Notes: generated by a model from the letters alone, not told the origin. DNA of 64,000 nucleotides from Phytophthora quininea (GCA_011947345.1 JAAVTG010000614.1:310001-374000), one strand, 5' to 3'. Positions 41,866 through 52,003 are shown, numbered from the stretch's first letter. Numbers and translations are program-made.

Positions 41866-43406
41866 ATGCTGTGGAACGCCAACAACAACCCCGCGGGCGA
41901 GATCCGAGCGCCTGCCATGTCGACGGCGCTGCGTCTCAAGCAGAAGAACAGCACGGACGCAGTCTGGTCGAAGTCCCTACGAGTCTTGGAGCTGGACGAA
42001 CTGAAGATCTCGGACGATCAGTTGGCGACGCTGCGGCATTGCGCATTGCTGCACCCCGACGAGTTCCCGGACATTAAAACCGAGGCCGACGGGTCGGTTC
42101 TGGTGCACCCGAGATTGCACGCGCAGTTTGTGGTGGCAGTGCGGCCACATGGCGCGGTCCCGAAAGGAGCCATCGCGCTGTCCCAGCCCCACTTGATCAA
42201 TTTGGAGTTGTGCAAGTTCCAGACCGAGAAGTGGACGCTCTTCAACGAGAGAGTGTCGAATGTAAATGCTATGGCCATTGAGATCCGTCCGTTGATTGAA
42301 GATACAGAGAGTAATGAGGAAGAAGCGGGTTCTGCTAAACCACCACCTGCTCCGGTCGTTGCAGACGCGACGGAGTTTGCTGCGGCATTCGCCAAGTTCA
42401 CGTGGCAACGAGTTTTGACCGAGCACGAGCGACTAGTAGTGCCTTTCAAATACGGTCGCAGCTATTTTGTGCGTGTGTTGGAGATTGACGCGGAGGACGA
42501 GGATGAGACCGAATACACCATGCCGGACTCGTTCCGCGGTCGTGTGGATGAAGACAGCCAAGTGTTTGTCTCTGCGGAAGGTGGCGAGTCGTCGACGTTC
42601 GAGTTGCTTAATGTGCAGACAGTAAAAGCTCCCGGTCTGGCATCCATGCGCTCGGATGTTGTTAACGTCGCCACCAACGATGAGGAAGAATTTCCCATCA
42701 AAAAGAAGCTGCTTTTCCCATGCATTAAGCTGTCGTCGGCTGTACTCTCAGGCAAGGGAGTTCACAAAGATGCATCGACTACGATTGAGGTGGACGTCGA
42801 CTGCTGTACGTTCGACCGTGTGTTGCTGTATCTCGAGCATGAAGCACGTAACGATGGTACAGAGTTTCACTTTGATCCGGCCGTCACGGACGAACTTCTC
42901 GCCGCTGCGATTACCGTCGGCTGCATTGGCTTGCAGGAAGTTTGTCAACGTCGGTTTGGTGAGTTCGAAACGCGCGTCCGCAAAGAAGCAATCCGATTGG
43001 AAGAAGTTGTACGGCGAAACAATTCCGGCGAATGCTGGCTGGTCATGCAGGGAATGGTGTTGGATATTACTCGCTGGATCCCGGAGCACCCTGGCGGCTC
43101 GGAGCTCATCGCACAAGAAGCTATGAACGTAGATTCCACTCTCATGTTTGAGATCTACCACGCCAGTCGCCAGTCCTTCCGCTACCTCAAACAGTTTTAC
43201 ATTGGCGAGCTCTCTAGCTACGATCTCGCCGCGATTCCCAAGTCGGCTGATAAACCCTCCGAGGCGTTCATACAGGAGCTGGAACAGGTACGTCATTACG
43301 TCGCTGTTACTCGTTACGATGACTTTTCTTATGTTTTTCTTTTCGCTTCCTGTAGTACACAACATGGCGCATCAAACCGCAGGAGCATACTTTCAAGAGT
43401 TTTTAA
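41866..43406 (+). CDS. Protein with C-terminal cytochrome b5-like heme-binding domain
   Basis: Exon 1 is 41866-43287 (474 codons). A 68-nt intron (GTACGT...TGTAG) leads to exon 2 at 43356-43406, ending IKPQEHTFKSF. Residues ~385-455 are a cytochrome b5-like domain: CWLVMQGMVLDITRW, IPEHPGGSELIAQ (the heme-ligand HPGG), then FEIYHASRQSFRYLKQFYIG with the second His. The middle segment (IKLSSAVLSGKGVHKD, LLAAAITVGCIGLQEVCQRR) resembles a BTB/Skp1-like fold. The N-terminal ~240 residues are unrecognised. Such a combination is unusual; redox or heme-sensing control is speculative. Reading through the intron gives a longer frame I do not believe. The gene ends 72 bp from the convergent cysteine-rich gene. 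Confidence 0.75.
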
Positions 43407-43477
43407 TGTCGTTACTAGCCATTTCAATGGTAAGGAGGCGTTTGGTCTTGTTAAAAATTGGCGTTGGTGCCTATGGT

Positions 43478-45220
43478 TCAAGAGGGGCACTGGGGAAGAT
43501 GTGGAGCATTTCGTACGACGCAGAATGCCTCTGATGTGTGTGTGTTTGGCTGTTGTCCGACGGAATAGTATCCTTCATACACTGACTGAGCTGCTGACGA
43601 CCCAAGAGGGCAATAAAATGCGTCCCCTCCACAAACATGTTGCCGTGGATTTGGTGATGCTACACCACACCAATAACCAGGAGAGCACGGAGCACAGATC
43701 TTGCCGTTTTGTGAGTATGATCCGGCTGGACATGGCGATTGAGTCGCTAAAATCGACCTACGAGGACACACGTATCCGTCTTGGCATTTCCCCGAGCAGT
43801 CATTGGAAGCAAGACCGGTCGTCGCTCCATATGTTCCTTCTGGGCAAAGGTTCTTCACCCCACCGATGCAGTAACTTCCTCTTGGACAAATGGTCTCGTC
43901 GATCCGAAGTCCGGTCGCCGAAGGCACGGTGAAGTAGCCTGTATCGACAGCTCTTGGCACGGGTGAACCTTGCCGGCAAAAGACCGACCGTGCAGTGCAT
44001 GGAAATAGTGTATAATCGACGGTTCCGACGGGACTGCAATCAACCAATGTGAAAATCCCAGCACATACACACAATATTAGACACGTCCTTACCAGAAGTA
44101 GCCCGCAGGGCATGATGCCGTGCAAGCAGCGCTATATAGCCCTTGTTGGTTGCCGTACGTCCCAGCAGGACAAAACTTTTGACGCCGCCAACACAATACG
44201 AACCTTTCTCGCAAATGTGTTGATTCGACCGTGTGTTTTGGTTCTGCACGGCAAGTTCACCACCGTCGACGTACAACATTTCCATCGGAGCTCCTGTCAT
44301 GAAAATCCCTGAATATGCTTTCCAAGTCGTGTAATAGCCTTGAGATGCTGTCGTCGGCAGCGGCGATCCTTCCGGACAATAAACTGCTGGTGATCCGCAT
44401 TCGGTCGGTATTGCAGCCCCAACAGAGCAATAAAACCCAGCTGGACATAGTGAAGGTATGCACAAGGATGTACCAGCGATGATTGAGCAAGTACTGGAGC
44501 ACGCTTGAGTTGTAAGACCAGACACTCCTCCAAACGTTCCTGCCGGACAAGGAACCGGAACAACCGTTCCAATCGTGCTGAACAATAGTTAGTAAATGGT
44601 GAGTTGCTTCAGCATCGCTGCAACGCACCAGTAGTTTCCAATGGGGCAGGGGCCGCTGCATTGAGGCGTGGCAAGACCATGTTTCCCACCGTACGTCCCC
44701 GGAGGACAAGGAATCGGTACGTTTGTTGCTGCGGGGCAATACGATCCTTTCGGGCACTTTGCAGAGCACGCAGCGGTGGTGACTCTTGTTGAATCGCCGA
44801 ACAATCCTGCTGGGCAGGCATAGCGGACCCCAACACGCAGTAATATCCTTTGTCGCAACGAATTCGCTCCCCAGCGTTGATATTAGTCATGGCGGTGGGC
44901 ACGTCGGCAGTTGGTGCCGAGGACGCGACCGTGTAGTATCCGTCCTCCACAGGCACAGGTTGGGCACTACCTGTGGGGCAGTAGAAGTTTGAGGAACCGC
45001 AAGGATTCTGTTGAGGTGAGGTCGATCCTGCAGAGCAGTAGTAGCCCGGTTCACACAATTCCGAGCACAGTGAACTGGTCAAGCCCGGGATGGCGCCGAA
45101 CGTGCCACCGGGACAAATAGAACACATGTCGCCGTCAAAGTACTTGCCGGCATTGCACTTAAGCGCCCAGGTTGACGGCGACGCAGCAGCAGCGAAGTAC
45201 CCAAGCAGAACGGCTCGCAT
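43478..45220 (-). CDS. Secreted cysteine-rich ephrin-receptor/GCC2-GCC3-like repeat protein (probably truncated)
   Basis: Exons 45220-44629, 44577-44093 and 44033-43478 encode about 545 residues, with one base added in the C4 run 44828-44831 and one in the A4 run 44172-44175. The N-terminus MRAVLLGYFAAAASPSTWA looks like a signal peptide. The rest is built of repeats of the type CPAGTFGGVSGLTTQAC, CPEGTYGATTGLASNDC, GYYCSAGSTSPQQNPCG, YCPEGSPLPTTASQGYYT. These match the tyrosine-protein-kinase ephrin-type receptor-like / GCC family. Oomycetes carry very large proteins of this kind, many thousands of residues long. Here the repeats stop abruptly after HTSEAFC, followed by an unrelated tail, which suggests a truncated or broken gene. 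Extracellular or surface location is inferred. Confidence 0.75.
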
Positions 45221-45274
45221 TGTTGATCTCAACCGCCACGCTCCTGAAGCGACGCTAAACCGTGAATTTCGAGC

Positions 45275-46354
45275 ATGAGTGCGAGTCCGCAGCACGACGA
45301 CCGGCAGGCGCGAACGCAATCGCTGCGCTTGCTGAAGAGTAAGCTGCGCGCAACAGGAAGAAGGCAACAGGGGACAATCAACCAGACAGCAGTAGTCGCC
45401 GATTCAAACCAACACGAAGAGGACACTAAAGTTGTGTCGATCGTGGCGGCCACCAAAGTGACGAACGGTGCGAAGACTGCGGCGGCGCAAGACGCCATCA
45501 CGCACAAACACCCAGCTGATGCGCCTTCAACTATTGCAGCTCATGACAACCAAGATGACATTTTGGTGGAGGAACTGCGACGCGAGCTGTCCGAGCTGAA
45601 AGCAAGAGCCAAACGGCCGACTGCCGATCCGCCATCGGTCTCCATGCGGATGAAAACGTTCACCAAGACACTGATCCAGTGGATGTGCGACGCATGCGAG
45701 CGCGAGTGCATTCCAGTGCGCGAAGAGAGCCGCTGCTTATGGTACGTTTTTACTGCGCTTTCGGTCGATTTTTCGATGCCGTGAAAATGCTCTCTCGTGC
45801 TGACAAAGCAATCTTATCCGAATAGCGGCCATCGATACAAAGAGCACCCGGCTAGTGCGGACGATCCACGCGTGAAAACCCCAGCGACGTTCCGCGCGTT
45901 CGCGTGCACGTCGGCAAAGTGTTCGTGCAAAGCATTCTTCTACGTCGTGGCCGAGGGCGCGTGGATCCTCCGGTGTCGCTGCAAGCACAAACACACCGAC
46001 CACGACCCGACCAAGAAGCCGTTCAAGTGCAAAAGCCCAAGTGTGGCTGCGGAGGGTTCGACAGGTGCGTGGTGGTCTCCAATTTTCTGCTCCGTAGACG
46101 ACTACGGAGCTTGTGGACGGATGTCTTAGCTTGCGATCGAACGCTCACTGGGGGTGGATACTGTTCACTGTTGTGCGCTTGTCCGCAGCCCCTGGGTGTG
46201 CAACTGCGACCACCCCTGGTCCGCGCACCGCCAGCATCGCGTTACCAAGACGTTCAATCCGTTGCAGCTGCTGCAGGACCAGTGCGAGCTGCAGGATCTC
46301 AACGCGGTGCAGCGCACCGATCTGCTGGCGGCGCCATTAGCGCTGCGGCGCTGA
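45275..46354 (+). CDS. FAM221 family protein (cysteine/histidine-rich)
   Basis: Exons 45275-45741, 45826-46064 and 46189-46354 give about 290 residues, with one base added in the A4 run 46031-46034. After a low-complexity, coiled N-terminus (VEELRRELSELKARAKR) comes the conserved Cys/His domain: CLCGHRYKEHP, FACTSAKCSCKAFFYVVAEG, ILRCRCKHKHTDHDPTKKPF, KCGCGGFDSPWVCNCDHPWS. The spacing of the C-x-C-G-H and C-D-H-x-W-x-x-H groups fits FAM221A/B, probably metal-binding. FAM221 occurs mainly in organisms with motile cilia and its biochemical role is not known to me. It is divergent from the cysteine-rich secreted gene, 54 bp between starts, without a CCAAT box. Confidence 0.8.
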
Positions 46355-46625
46355 TAAAACTTCGCTCTGGCCGAGACAGCTTCAACTCGCCTCTGCCTCT
46401 CCGTCTGACAAGCTTTTGACGCTTTGCCCTCATGCACCATAGTGGAAAATCCAACGGCTGTCGTAGAGATCGCAGAGGCAGCTCGAAGCGCACTACCCCA
46501 AACAAGTCCCAACTGCATTGTCAATATGTAACATGGAGTCGATCCAGGGCTCGGTTCTGAGCTGACATGAGCTCATGCGTGTGCCCCGGCAAAAGTTAAG
46601 CGAGGGAGGCTGCACCGTCGGTCCA

Positions 46626-46883
46626 TCACGCCGACTTGAGGTCTGCGGGCGCTGCAGCCGCCTGGGATAGCCCACTTGGAAAAGGCGCTGGCAACTTTCG
46701 GCGGCTCCAAGTTGTCCATCCAACCGATGCAAAGGAGCTCTTGACTGCTCCGCTGCGAAAGTAATACACACCCGTGCGTATGATGTCGTCCAGGGTGCAA
46801 ATCGTCAGCTCTCCGGCCTCGGGGCTGACGACGATTTCCAGCCAAGTTTTGTTGCCGTTAGAGCCGGTCCGCGGCCTGCGCAT
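46626..46883 (-). CDS. Small protein of unknown function
   Basis: An 85-residue frame opens MRRPRTGSNGNKTWLEIVVS and continues EAGELTICTLDDIIRTGVYY, with alternating hydrophobic and polar residues typical of real beta-rich sequence, then a Ser/Ala/Pro-rich tail. No family recognised. Support beyond the open frame: an inverted CCAAT box at 46924-46928, 41 bp upstream of the ATG, like other genes here. A donor (GGTTGGATGG or similar) within the tail cannot be excluded, so the 3' end may be spliced differently. Confidence 0.4.
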   Translation of the reverse strand: MRRPRTGSNGNKTWLEIVVSPEAGELTICTLDDIIRTGVYYFRSGAVKSSFASVGWTTWSRRKLPAPFPSGLSQAAAAPADLKSA

Positions 46884-47287
46884 TTTTTCGAGGGCGGACG
46901 TAAAATCGATTTAACGCGCTGCGATTGGCCGACGAAACGTCGCTGCTTCAAGCGCCGGTCCTAGTGTGACACATCGTGGCCTGGGCGGCGGTCCGGCGTG
47001 TTACTTGCGAGCTGCGGAGTGCGTCCCGCATCATGGTGTCGCTTGTCCAGCGCGCCGGGCTCCGGTTGCAGCGTCCCAATCTGCTTTTTGCCCCCGCGGA
47101 AAAAGATCCACGTTGCTCTGCCCCTGTGCAGACTCGTACGAGCCCTCCCCGCTATTTTAGCGCCGCCTATTTACCGAGCGGCCTGCCCGGCAGCGACGAT
47201 CTCCATCACATTTGTCAGCGACACCCGTGACGACATTCCACAGCCTAAAACCACCTGCAGGAGCCAGCGCCACGCCCGACCGCATTC
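46884..47287. promoter_or_regulatory. Upstream region of the PX-ankyrin gene and of the small minus-strand gene
   Basis: It contains ATTGG at 46924-46928. A short plus-strand frame (from ATG 47033, MVSLVQRAGLRLQRPNLLFA) is open to about 47230, but ends before the PX gene and shows no recognisable content. Confidence 0.35.
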
Positions 47288-48943
47288 ATGAGCTGGATCG
47301 ACAAGTACGACGTCGCCGTGCCGTCCTACCAGGTCACGGACGGTAAGGTCTTCTTCGCCGTCAGGCTGACCAAGAATGACGCCCGGGCCCCGGCGCCAGC
47401 GTCGGCCTCGGCCAGCGGCGGCGGCTGCACCACGTTCCGGTCGTACTCGCAGTTCCGGCGGCTCTGGAAGACGCTGCGCCAGCGACTGAACGAGCCGGCG
47501 ACGGACAATGTTCGACACCACCACCACCGTCACTTGACACTGAGCCTGACGCACAAGTGCCACTGCAAGACCGACGGCTGCGAGTTCGACGAGCTGTCCC
47601 CGCTACTGTGCGCTTTCCCGTTCCCGTCGCGCCGCTCGCTGCGCTCCAAGTGGACGGGGCTCGACCACATCGCCGTCAACGACCGGCGCGACTCGCTCGC
47701 AGCCTTCGTTGCGCTTCTACACGAATTCTTCGGCAGCTTCCACAGCGCGACACTGCGCGAGAAGCTCCACGACGGTAGCTGTTTGGTGCTCAAGACGTAC
47801 GCCAACTTCTTGGGCGCGGCCGAGCACTTCCCCGTGGACGCGTCCGCAGTGCTGCACCGCCCGCTGGAGCTCAACGGGTGGAGACAGCAGTGTGCCAACC
47901 AAATGCTCGAGCAGGAGGACGAGGCGGAGCAGGAAGACGACGGTGGCTTCAAGAACAGCATCCCCGAGCTGAATGAGGTGCATCTCTGCACTCCTCGCGC
48001 CGCCGAGCCTGCCGTTGAAGAAAGCGTCGAGCCCTCTCGAATGGAAGAGAAGGAAGACGAACCCAACCGAGTGACGCTCCCGGCGCTGCAGGTCAAGACC
48101 GTGCGCGTCCACACCATGCACTCGTTCATGGAGGAGTTCTGCGAGCACGTCCTGAGTCAGTTCGCCAACGACATTGAGGAGCTGCGGTCGCCCGAACTGA
48201 CCGCTACCCGTCGCTGGGAAATCTGCCTCTACGTGGCGTGCCGCATGGGCCACACCTACGCCGTGCAGCTCATCCTGTTCAACTACGCCGACGCCAACAC
48301 GTCCATGACGGACGGATCCTCCTGCCTGCACATCGCGTCCCGCATGGGTCGCACGGATATTGTGACGCTGCTGCTGGACGAAGGCGCAGACGTCAACAAG
48401 GCCAACGACGCTGGAGTAACCCCACTGATCGCGGCTTGCCGAAACGGGTGCACGGACGCCGTCAAGGTGCTGCTGGATGCCGGTGCCAATGTGTCGACCT
48501 GCAGCTCTCGCGGCACCTATGCGCTCCACGCTGCCATCGTCTCCCAGAACATCGAAATCGTGTCGATGCTTGTCGAGCGCGGCGCGAACGTCAACGTCAT
48601 GACGGCTAGTGGCATCACGCCGCTGCACTTTGCCGCCAAGCTGGGCTCGCTGGCCATCTCGGAGTATTTGTTGCGCCACGACGCCGACCCGGAAAAGCGC
48701 ACCAAGAACGACAGCGACGCCTTGATGATCGCCGAGGCCAACGGCCACGCCACGATCTGCGAGCTGTTCCAGCGTTTCTCGGGCTTCCCGACCAGCGAGC
48801 ACGTAGGATCGGACTACATGCTCAAGAATAGCAGCGACAGCGCCAAGTCCCCAGACATGGTGCGGATGCTTTCGCAGCGCCGGTTGTCCCGCAGTCGACT
48901 GTCGCGCAGCTTGTCGCGCAGCTTCATCCAGCCGATCGCTTAG
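47288..48943 (+). CDS. PX-domain / ankyrin-repeat protein
   Basis: A single 551-residue frame. Residues ~1-175 form a PX domain: YQVTDGKVFFAVRLTK, FRSYSQFRRLWKTLRQRL, CAFPFPSRRSLRSKW, RRDSLAAFVALLHEFFG. The PX fold binds phosphoinositides, usually PI3P on endosomes. An acidic linker (EQED,EEKED) is followed by about six ankyrin repeats between residues 300 and 495 (SSCLHIASRMGRTDIVTLLL, ITPLHFAAKLGSLAISEYLL). The C-terminus is Arg/Ser-rich (RRLSRSRLSRSLSRS), perhaps phosphorylated. An endosomal adaptor role is inferred. Codons are strongly G/C-ending and no indel is needed. Two long antisense frames are shadows. Confidence 0.88.
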   Translation: MSWIDKYDVAVPSYQVTDGKVFFAVRLTKNDARAPAPASASASGGGCTTFRSYSQFRRLWKTLRQRLNEPATDNVRHHHHRHLTLSLTHKCHCKTDGCEFDELSPLLCAFPFPSRRSLRSKWTGLDHIAVNDRRDSLAAFVALLHEFFGSFHSATLREKLHDGSCLVLKTYANFLGAAEHFPVDASAVLHRPLELNGWRQQCANQMLEQEDEAEQEDDGGFKNSIPELNEVHLCTPRAAEPAVEESVEPSRMEEKEDEPNRVTLPALQVKTVRVHTMHSFMEEFCEHVLSQFANDIEELRSPELTATRRWEICLYVACRMGHTYAVQLILFNYADANTSMTDGSSCLHIASRMGRTDIVTLLLDEGADVNKANDAGVTPLIAACRNGCTDAVKVLLDAGANVSTCSSRGTYALHAAIVSQNIEIVSMLVERGANVNVMTASGITPLHFAAKLGSLAISEYLLRHDADPEKRTKNDSDALMIAEANGHATICELFQRFSGFPTSEHVGSDYMLKNSSDSAKSPDMVRMLSQRRLSRSRLSRSLSRSFIQPIA

Positions 48944-49343
48944 AGGAGAGCGAAGTGAAGCTCCTCCTCGTCTTATCTATCTATATGCCGCCGCAAGTCA
49001 TCCCCGCGCTCGATTGAAGAGCGTGGGAACGCAAAGAGCTCCAAAAGGAGCATTGGCAGCGGCGATAAGTATTTATTCACATGTAGCAGTCCAATAAAGA
49101 CATTGAATACTACACACACCTGCATCTTAGTCTTGGTACCCAATGTCGTCACGCAAAAGAATTTCTAATCCGCTGTGCCATTCGGAAAAGGCTCACCTGC
49201 TCGGCTGTCTTGGTGCAAGGGGCATCCGCATGTCCACTAGTGCCTGCTCGAAGATATCCAGTCGCAGAAGCTGGTCGAGATCAAGCACAATTTCCCAAGC
49301 AGCGAGGACATCTCGGCAGTCATCCCATTCTTGACGCGCGTAT
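48944..49343. other. 3' UTR and unassigned fragment left of the duplicated segment
   Basis: AATAAA at about 49095 may be the polyadenylation signal of the PX-ankyrin gene. From 49229 to 49343 a plus-strand frame reads LLEDIQSQKLVEIKHNFPSS, which looks coding, preceded by CACTAG, a possible acceptor. It is interrupted by the duplication junction at 49344. It may be the broken edge of another gene. Confidence 0.4.
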
Positions 49344-49677
49344 CGAATCATTGGCGAGTTTACTGTCAAGGACAACGATGAGGACGGCGAACACGGTGCT
49401 GGCAGCAAACTGTCAAACCTGTTGGAGCTGCTGAAGGCGGAGAATGTGGCCGTTGTTGTGACGCGGTGGTACGGCGGATCAAGCTTGGCCCTGATCGCTT
49501 CAAGCACATCAACGCATGTGCAAGGCAAGTACTGGAAGACGGAGGGTTTCTCGATGCGTCGGTTATCCAGCACAAAAGAAGGGCAAGCGATAACTCGTTC
49601 ATTTTTTGTTGTTGCTGGCGAAGTCACTTGTAGAAAAGGTAACGCAGGATAAAGTAAGTCTGCTTGGCTGTCAAGAG
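49344..49677 (+). pseudogene. Truncated 3' fragment of IMPACT copy 1 in duplication copy B
   Basis: It begins abruptly within the IMPACT domain (equivalent to 33441) and continues through EFTVKDNDEDGEHGAG and LLKAENVAVVVTRWYGG. A deleted G (GGCGGATC) breaks the frame relative to copy A. It ends with the uninterrupted sequence GTAACGCAGGATAAAG, the empty target site of the retrotransposon. It cannot encode an intact protein. Confidence 0.9.
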
Positions 49678-50771
49678 ATGAGTGATGCTCGTCCCATCCT
49701 GCAGGATATTGTCCACAACAAAAGCTGCGAGCTCCAACACAAGCAAACATGTGCGTGGAATGCGAGCGTGACCAAAAACAGAGAGCTGCCAGATGAAGAG
49801 GTGGAAGTGCTGCAGGTGCGTTGAGATAGGTCAAGCCATGACTCGTTGCATACGGTGTCTAATGAACGCGGTATTCTTTAACAGTCCATATTCGCGGACG
49901 AGTTCCACTTGAGCGGTGATTTCGATCAATCGAATGGAAGGCGATCGTTCACGATCGAAATTCCTGGACCGCACGCCATGGTTCTACTTGTTCACCTGCC
50001 GCAAGGGTATCCTTCGACTGACGCTCCCATCGCTGAAGTGCACGAGTCGCTCGGTCTCACGAATGCTCAGCGCGATGAGATTGTTGGCAAATTGGTGCGT
50101 CGTTCGACCACTACAATACCTTCTGCAAGCTGCTCCTAACCATTCATCTTCTTGCTGTATAGGTCGCAATTTTCGCTCGATCGAGCGGCCAAGTGTGTCT
50201 GTACGAGTGGACCGCAGAGCTTCGCGAGATCTACTCGACTAGCCAAACTGATGAACATAAAGAGCCAAAGCCGTCAAAGGAAGGTATCTCCGAACAAGAA
50301 CCGACCGCACTTTGCTTCGACTCGGGCCCTCACACGCTGCGACCTCGCACTCGAACAGCCCAAGCAGTGCGCGACCGAAGCCGTGAAGCGAAGTTGGCAC
50401 CGCTCATCTTCCACGGCAGCACCATCGTCGACCGGAAAAGCGTCTTCCAAGGCCACGCGTGTCCTCTCGAGCGTTGCCGACGTTCGCTCCTTTCTGGCGG
50501 TGCTGCTGGACGATCGGAAGGTCAGTCGCGCGTGCCACAACATGTTGGCGTACCGGATCACCGGCGACTTCACCATCAAGGACAACGACGAGGATCGGGA
50601 GGACGGCGCCGGCAGCAAGATGCTGCACCTGATGGAGCTGACCAAAGCGGAAAACGTGGCCGTCGTGGTCAGCCGATGGTGCGGAGGTATCCACTTGGGG
50701 CCGGATCGCTTCAAGCACATTAACGCATGTGCACGTGAGGCGCTGGAAGGAGGAGGCTTCATTGACGTCTC
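49344..50771 (+). repeat. Segmental duplication copy B (retrotransposon-free)
   Basis: Counterpart of 33441-33745 joined to 39100-40225. Left junction after GACGCGCGTAT, right junction after GACGTCTC. The two halves are contiguous here with a single CGCAG. Confidence 0.95.
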
Positions 50772-50892
50772 AGTACTGGCACCGCCAGTTTTTTCTAAAC
50801 GTAATTTACTAACGAGAGTAGGGCTAAAGCTTCCTTACCACCAGCTATTGAAATCGACTACAATACCGCAAAGTAGCAGATTGCGTGCATAA
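49678..50892 (+). CDS. IMPACT/YIH1-like copy 3
   Basis: Exons 49678-49815, 49885-50094 and 50163-50892. Unlike copy 2, exon 1 stays open from MSDARPILQDIVHNKS to NRELPDEEVEVLQ and splices in phase into the RWD core (SIFADEFHLSGDFDQSNGRR, HAMVLLVHLPQGYP). The last exon shares the copy-2 frame break near 50463 (TGTCCTCTCGAG), between QGHACP and ADVRSFLAVLLDDRK. Downstream the IMPACT domain (VSRWCGGIHLGPDRFKHINA) is intact. After the duplication edge at 50771 the tail changes to SVLAPPVFSKRNLLTRVG, unrelated to the copy-2 Lys-rich tail. Whether this makes protein depends on the shared break; an intron hiding it is not evident. Confidence 0.6.
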
Positions 50893-51004
50893 GAAGGTAT
50901 TCATTCGAAGAGAAAAATCATGCTAGTTCTGCAATGGGGTCCGATAGGAACTTGTCGAAGCTTGTAGTTGCCACACTGGAAAACTATGAGTTCACACTGG
51001 ATGA

Positions 51005-51869
51005 CTACGAGTTTTCACGCTTGGCTAAGTACTTCGAGATAGATTTCTCCTGACGGTGCCATTCAGCATGAGCAGTCCACGTTTTGCGCGATAGGAATCG
51101 TTTTCTGCATCCTCGCTCAGGGCAAGTAAAATCAACTTCTTCTTCCGAGGACGATCCTGAGTCCTGGTTCAAGACCATTTCCAACACAGGTGCGTGTATC
51201 TTGAAACCAGGAAGCACATCACCACCGTCAAGATCTCTCCACGCAGTGTTGTCAGAGCATTGCACGCCTTCATTGTGTCGAGATAGTACTCATACATCCG
51301 CCGAAAGTCTGGGCGTGGGTCGATCAGCCAACCCAACTGTACGCCGTGCTGGAAATATTCGTTTCGCATCTTTTGATCAAGAGCGCTGCGTTGAGAGCCT
51401 CGACCAGAGAGCTTATCAATCTCAACAACATAGGTGGGGACAAAGGGCTCGCCACGATACGTCCACGTTGACTCAGTCAACAAGCCTCTATCAGTATCGC
51501 GAGGCGTGTAGGCGACGTCCGGCATTCGAACGTCAGTATTGAAAATGAACGCTCCTTGAGAGGTTGTTACTCTGCCCCCTTTTCCTGAACACTCGGACCA
51601 CTTTCCCAGTTGGATTGCGATCTTGGTCGCCACCTTCTCGTTGCCGTACACAACCATTCGATATGGGATGAAGCGGCCTTCGTCGATGAAGAACGCCGGC
51701 TGCTCGCCAAAACGGGGTTCACCAGTGGACCGAGCTTCTTCACGCGAAGATTCAACACCTTCAGCTCCACTCCAGGATAGTCCTTGACGTGGAGCAAGGT
51801 CTTCTTCGTTTCCAAGTCGCGCACGAGCCGCGTAAGCACGTCTTTGTGAGGTTTTTGCTTGTCCGCCAT
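51005..51869 (-). CDS. Uma2-type PD-(D/E)XK nuclease with C-terminal C2H2 zinc finger
   Basis: Adding one base in the G4 run 51714-51717 and one near 51285 gives 288 residues, a multiple of three. The N-terminal ~65 residues (MADKQKPHKDVLTRLVRDLE) lead into a Uma2/DUF820-like domain: GAFIFNTDVRMPDVAYTPRD, FVPTYVVEIDKLSGRGSQ, DQKMRNEYFQHGVQLGWLID. These give the PD, the E of the vvEi strand and the downstream K, Y, GV and WLIDP typical of the family, which is common in cyanobacteria and other bacteria. A GGDVLPGFKI motif, the usual Uma2 end, follows. A C2H2 finger then closes the protein (C-x4-C-x12-H-x3-H in FTCPERGCRKRF...HAEWH). DNA cleavage or DNA modelling is inferred; the activity is untested. 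It is divergent from the MYND gene, with a CCAAT box between. Confidence 0.75.
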
Positions 51870-51998
51870 CGCAGTGTGGTTGGTTGCTCTTTCTGGTTGT
51901 GCATGAGGAAAATACGCTGTCCGGAAATGTGGTCCACACCTTTATCGGGTCGGAATCAGGAGGGACTGTGCCATAGATGGTCCAAGCCGAAATTCTGA

Positions 51999-52003
51999 CC
52001 AAT
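51999..52003. promoter_or_regulatory. CCAAT box between the Uma2 and MYND genes
   Basis: GACCAATCACAGGCG in a 243-bp divergent gap, 130 bp from one start and 110 bp from the other. The core is identical to the box at 20950. Confidence 0.5.

Noticed and set aside
41866..43932. Long read-through of the cytochrome b5 frame to 43932
   Set aside because: A good GTACGT/TGTAG intron ends the gene at 43406; the read-through residues are antisense to the cysteine-rich gene.
47717..48802. A long frame antisense to the PX-ankyrin gene
   Set aside because: Same codon-bias shadow; no family content.
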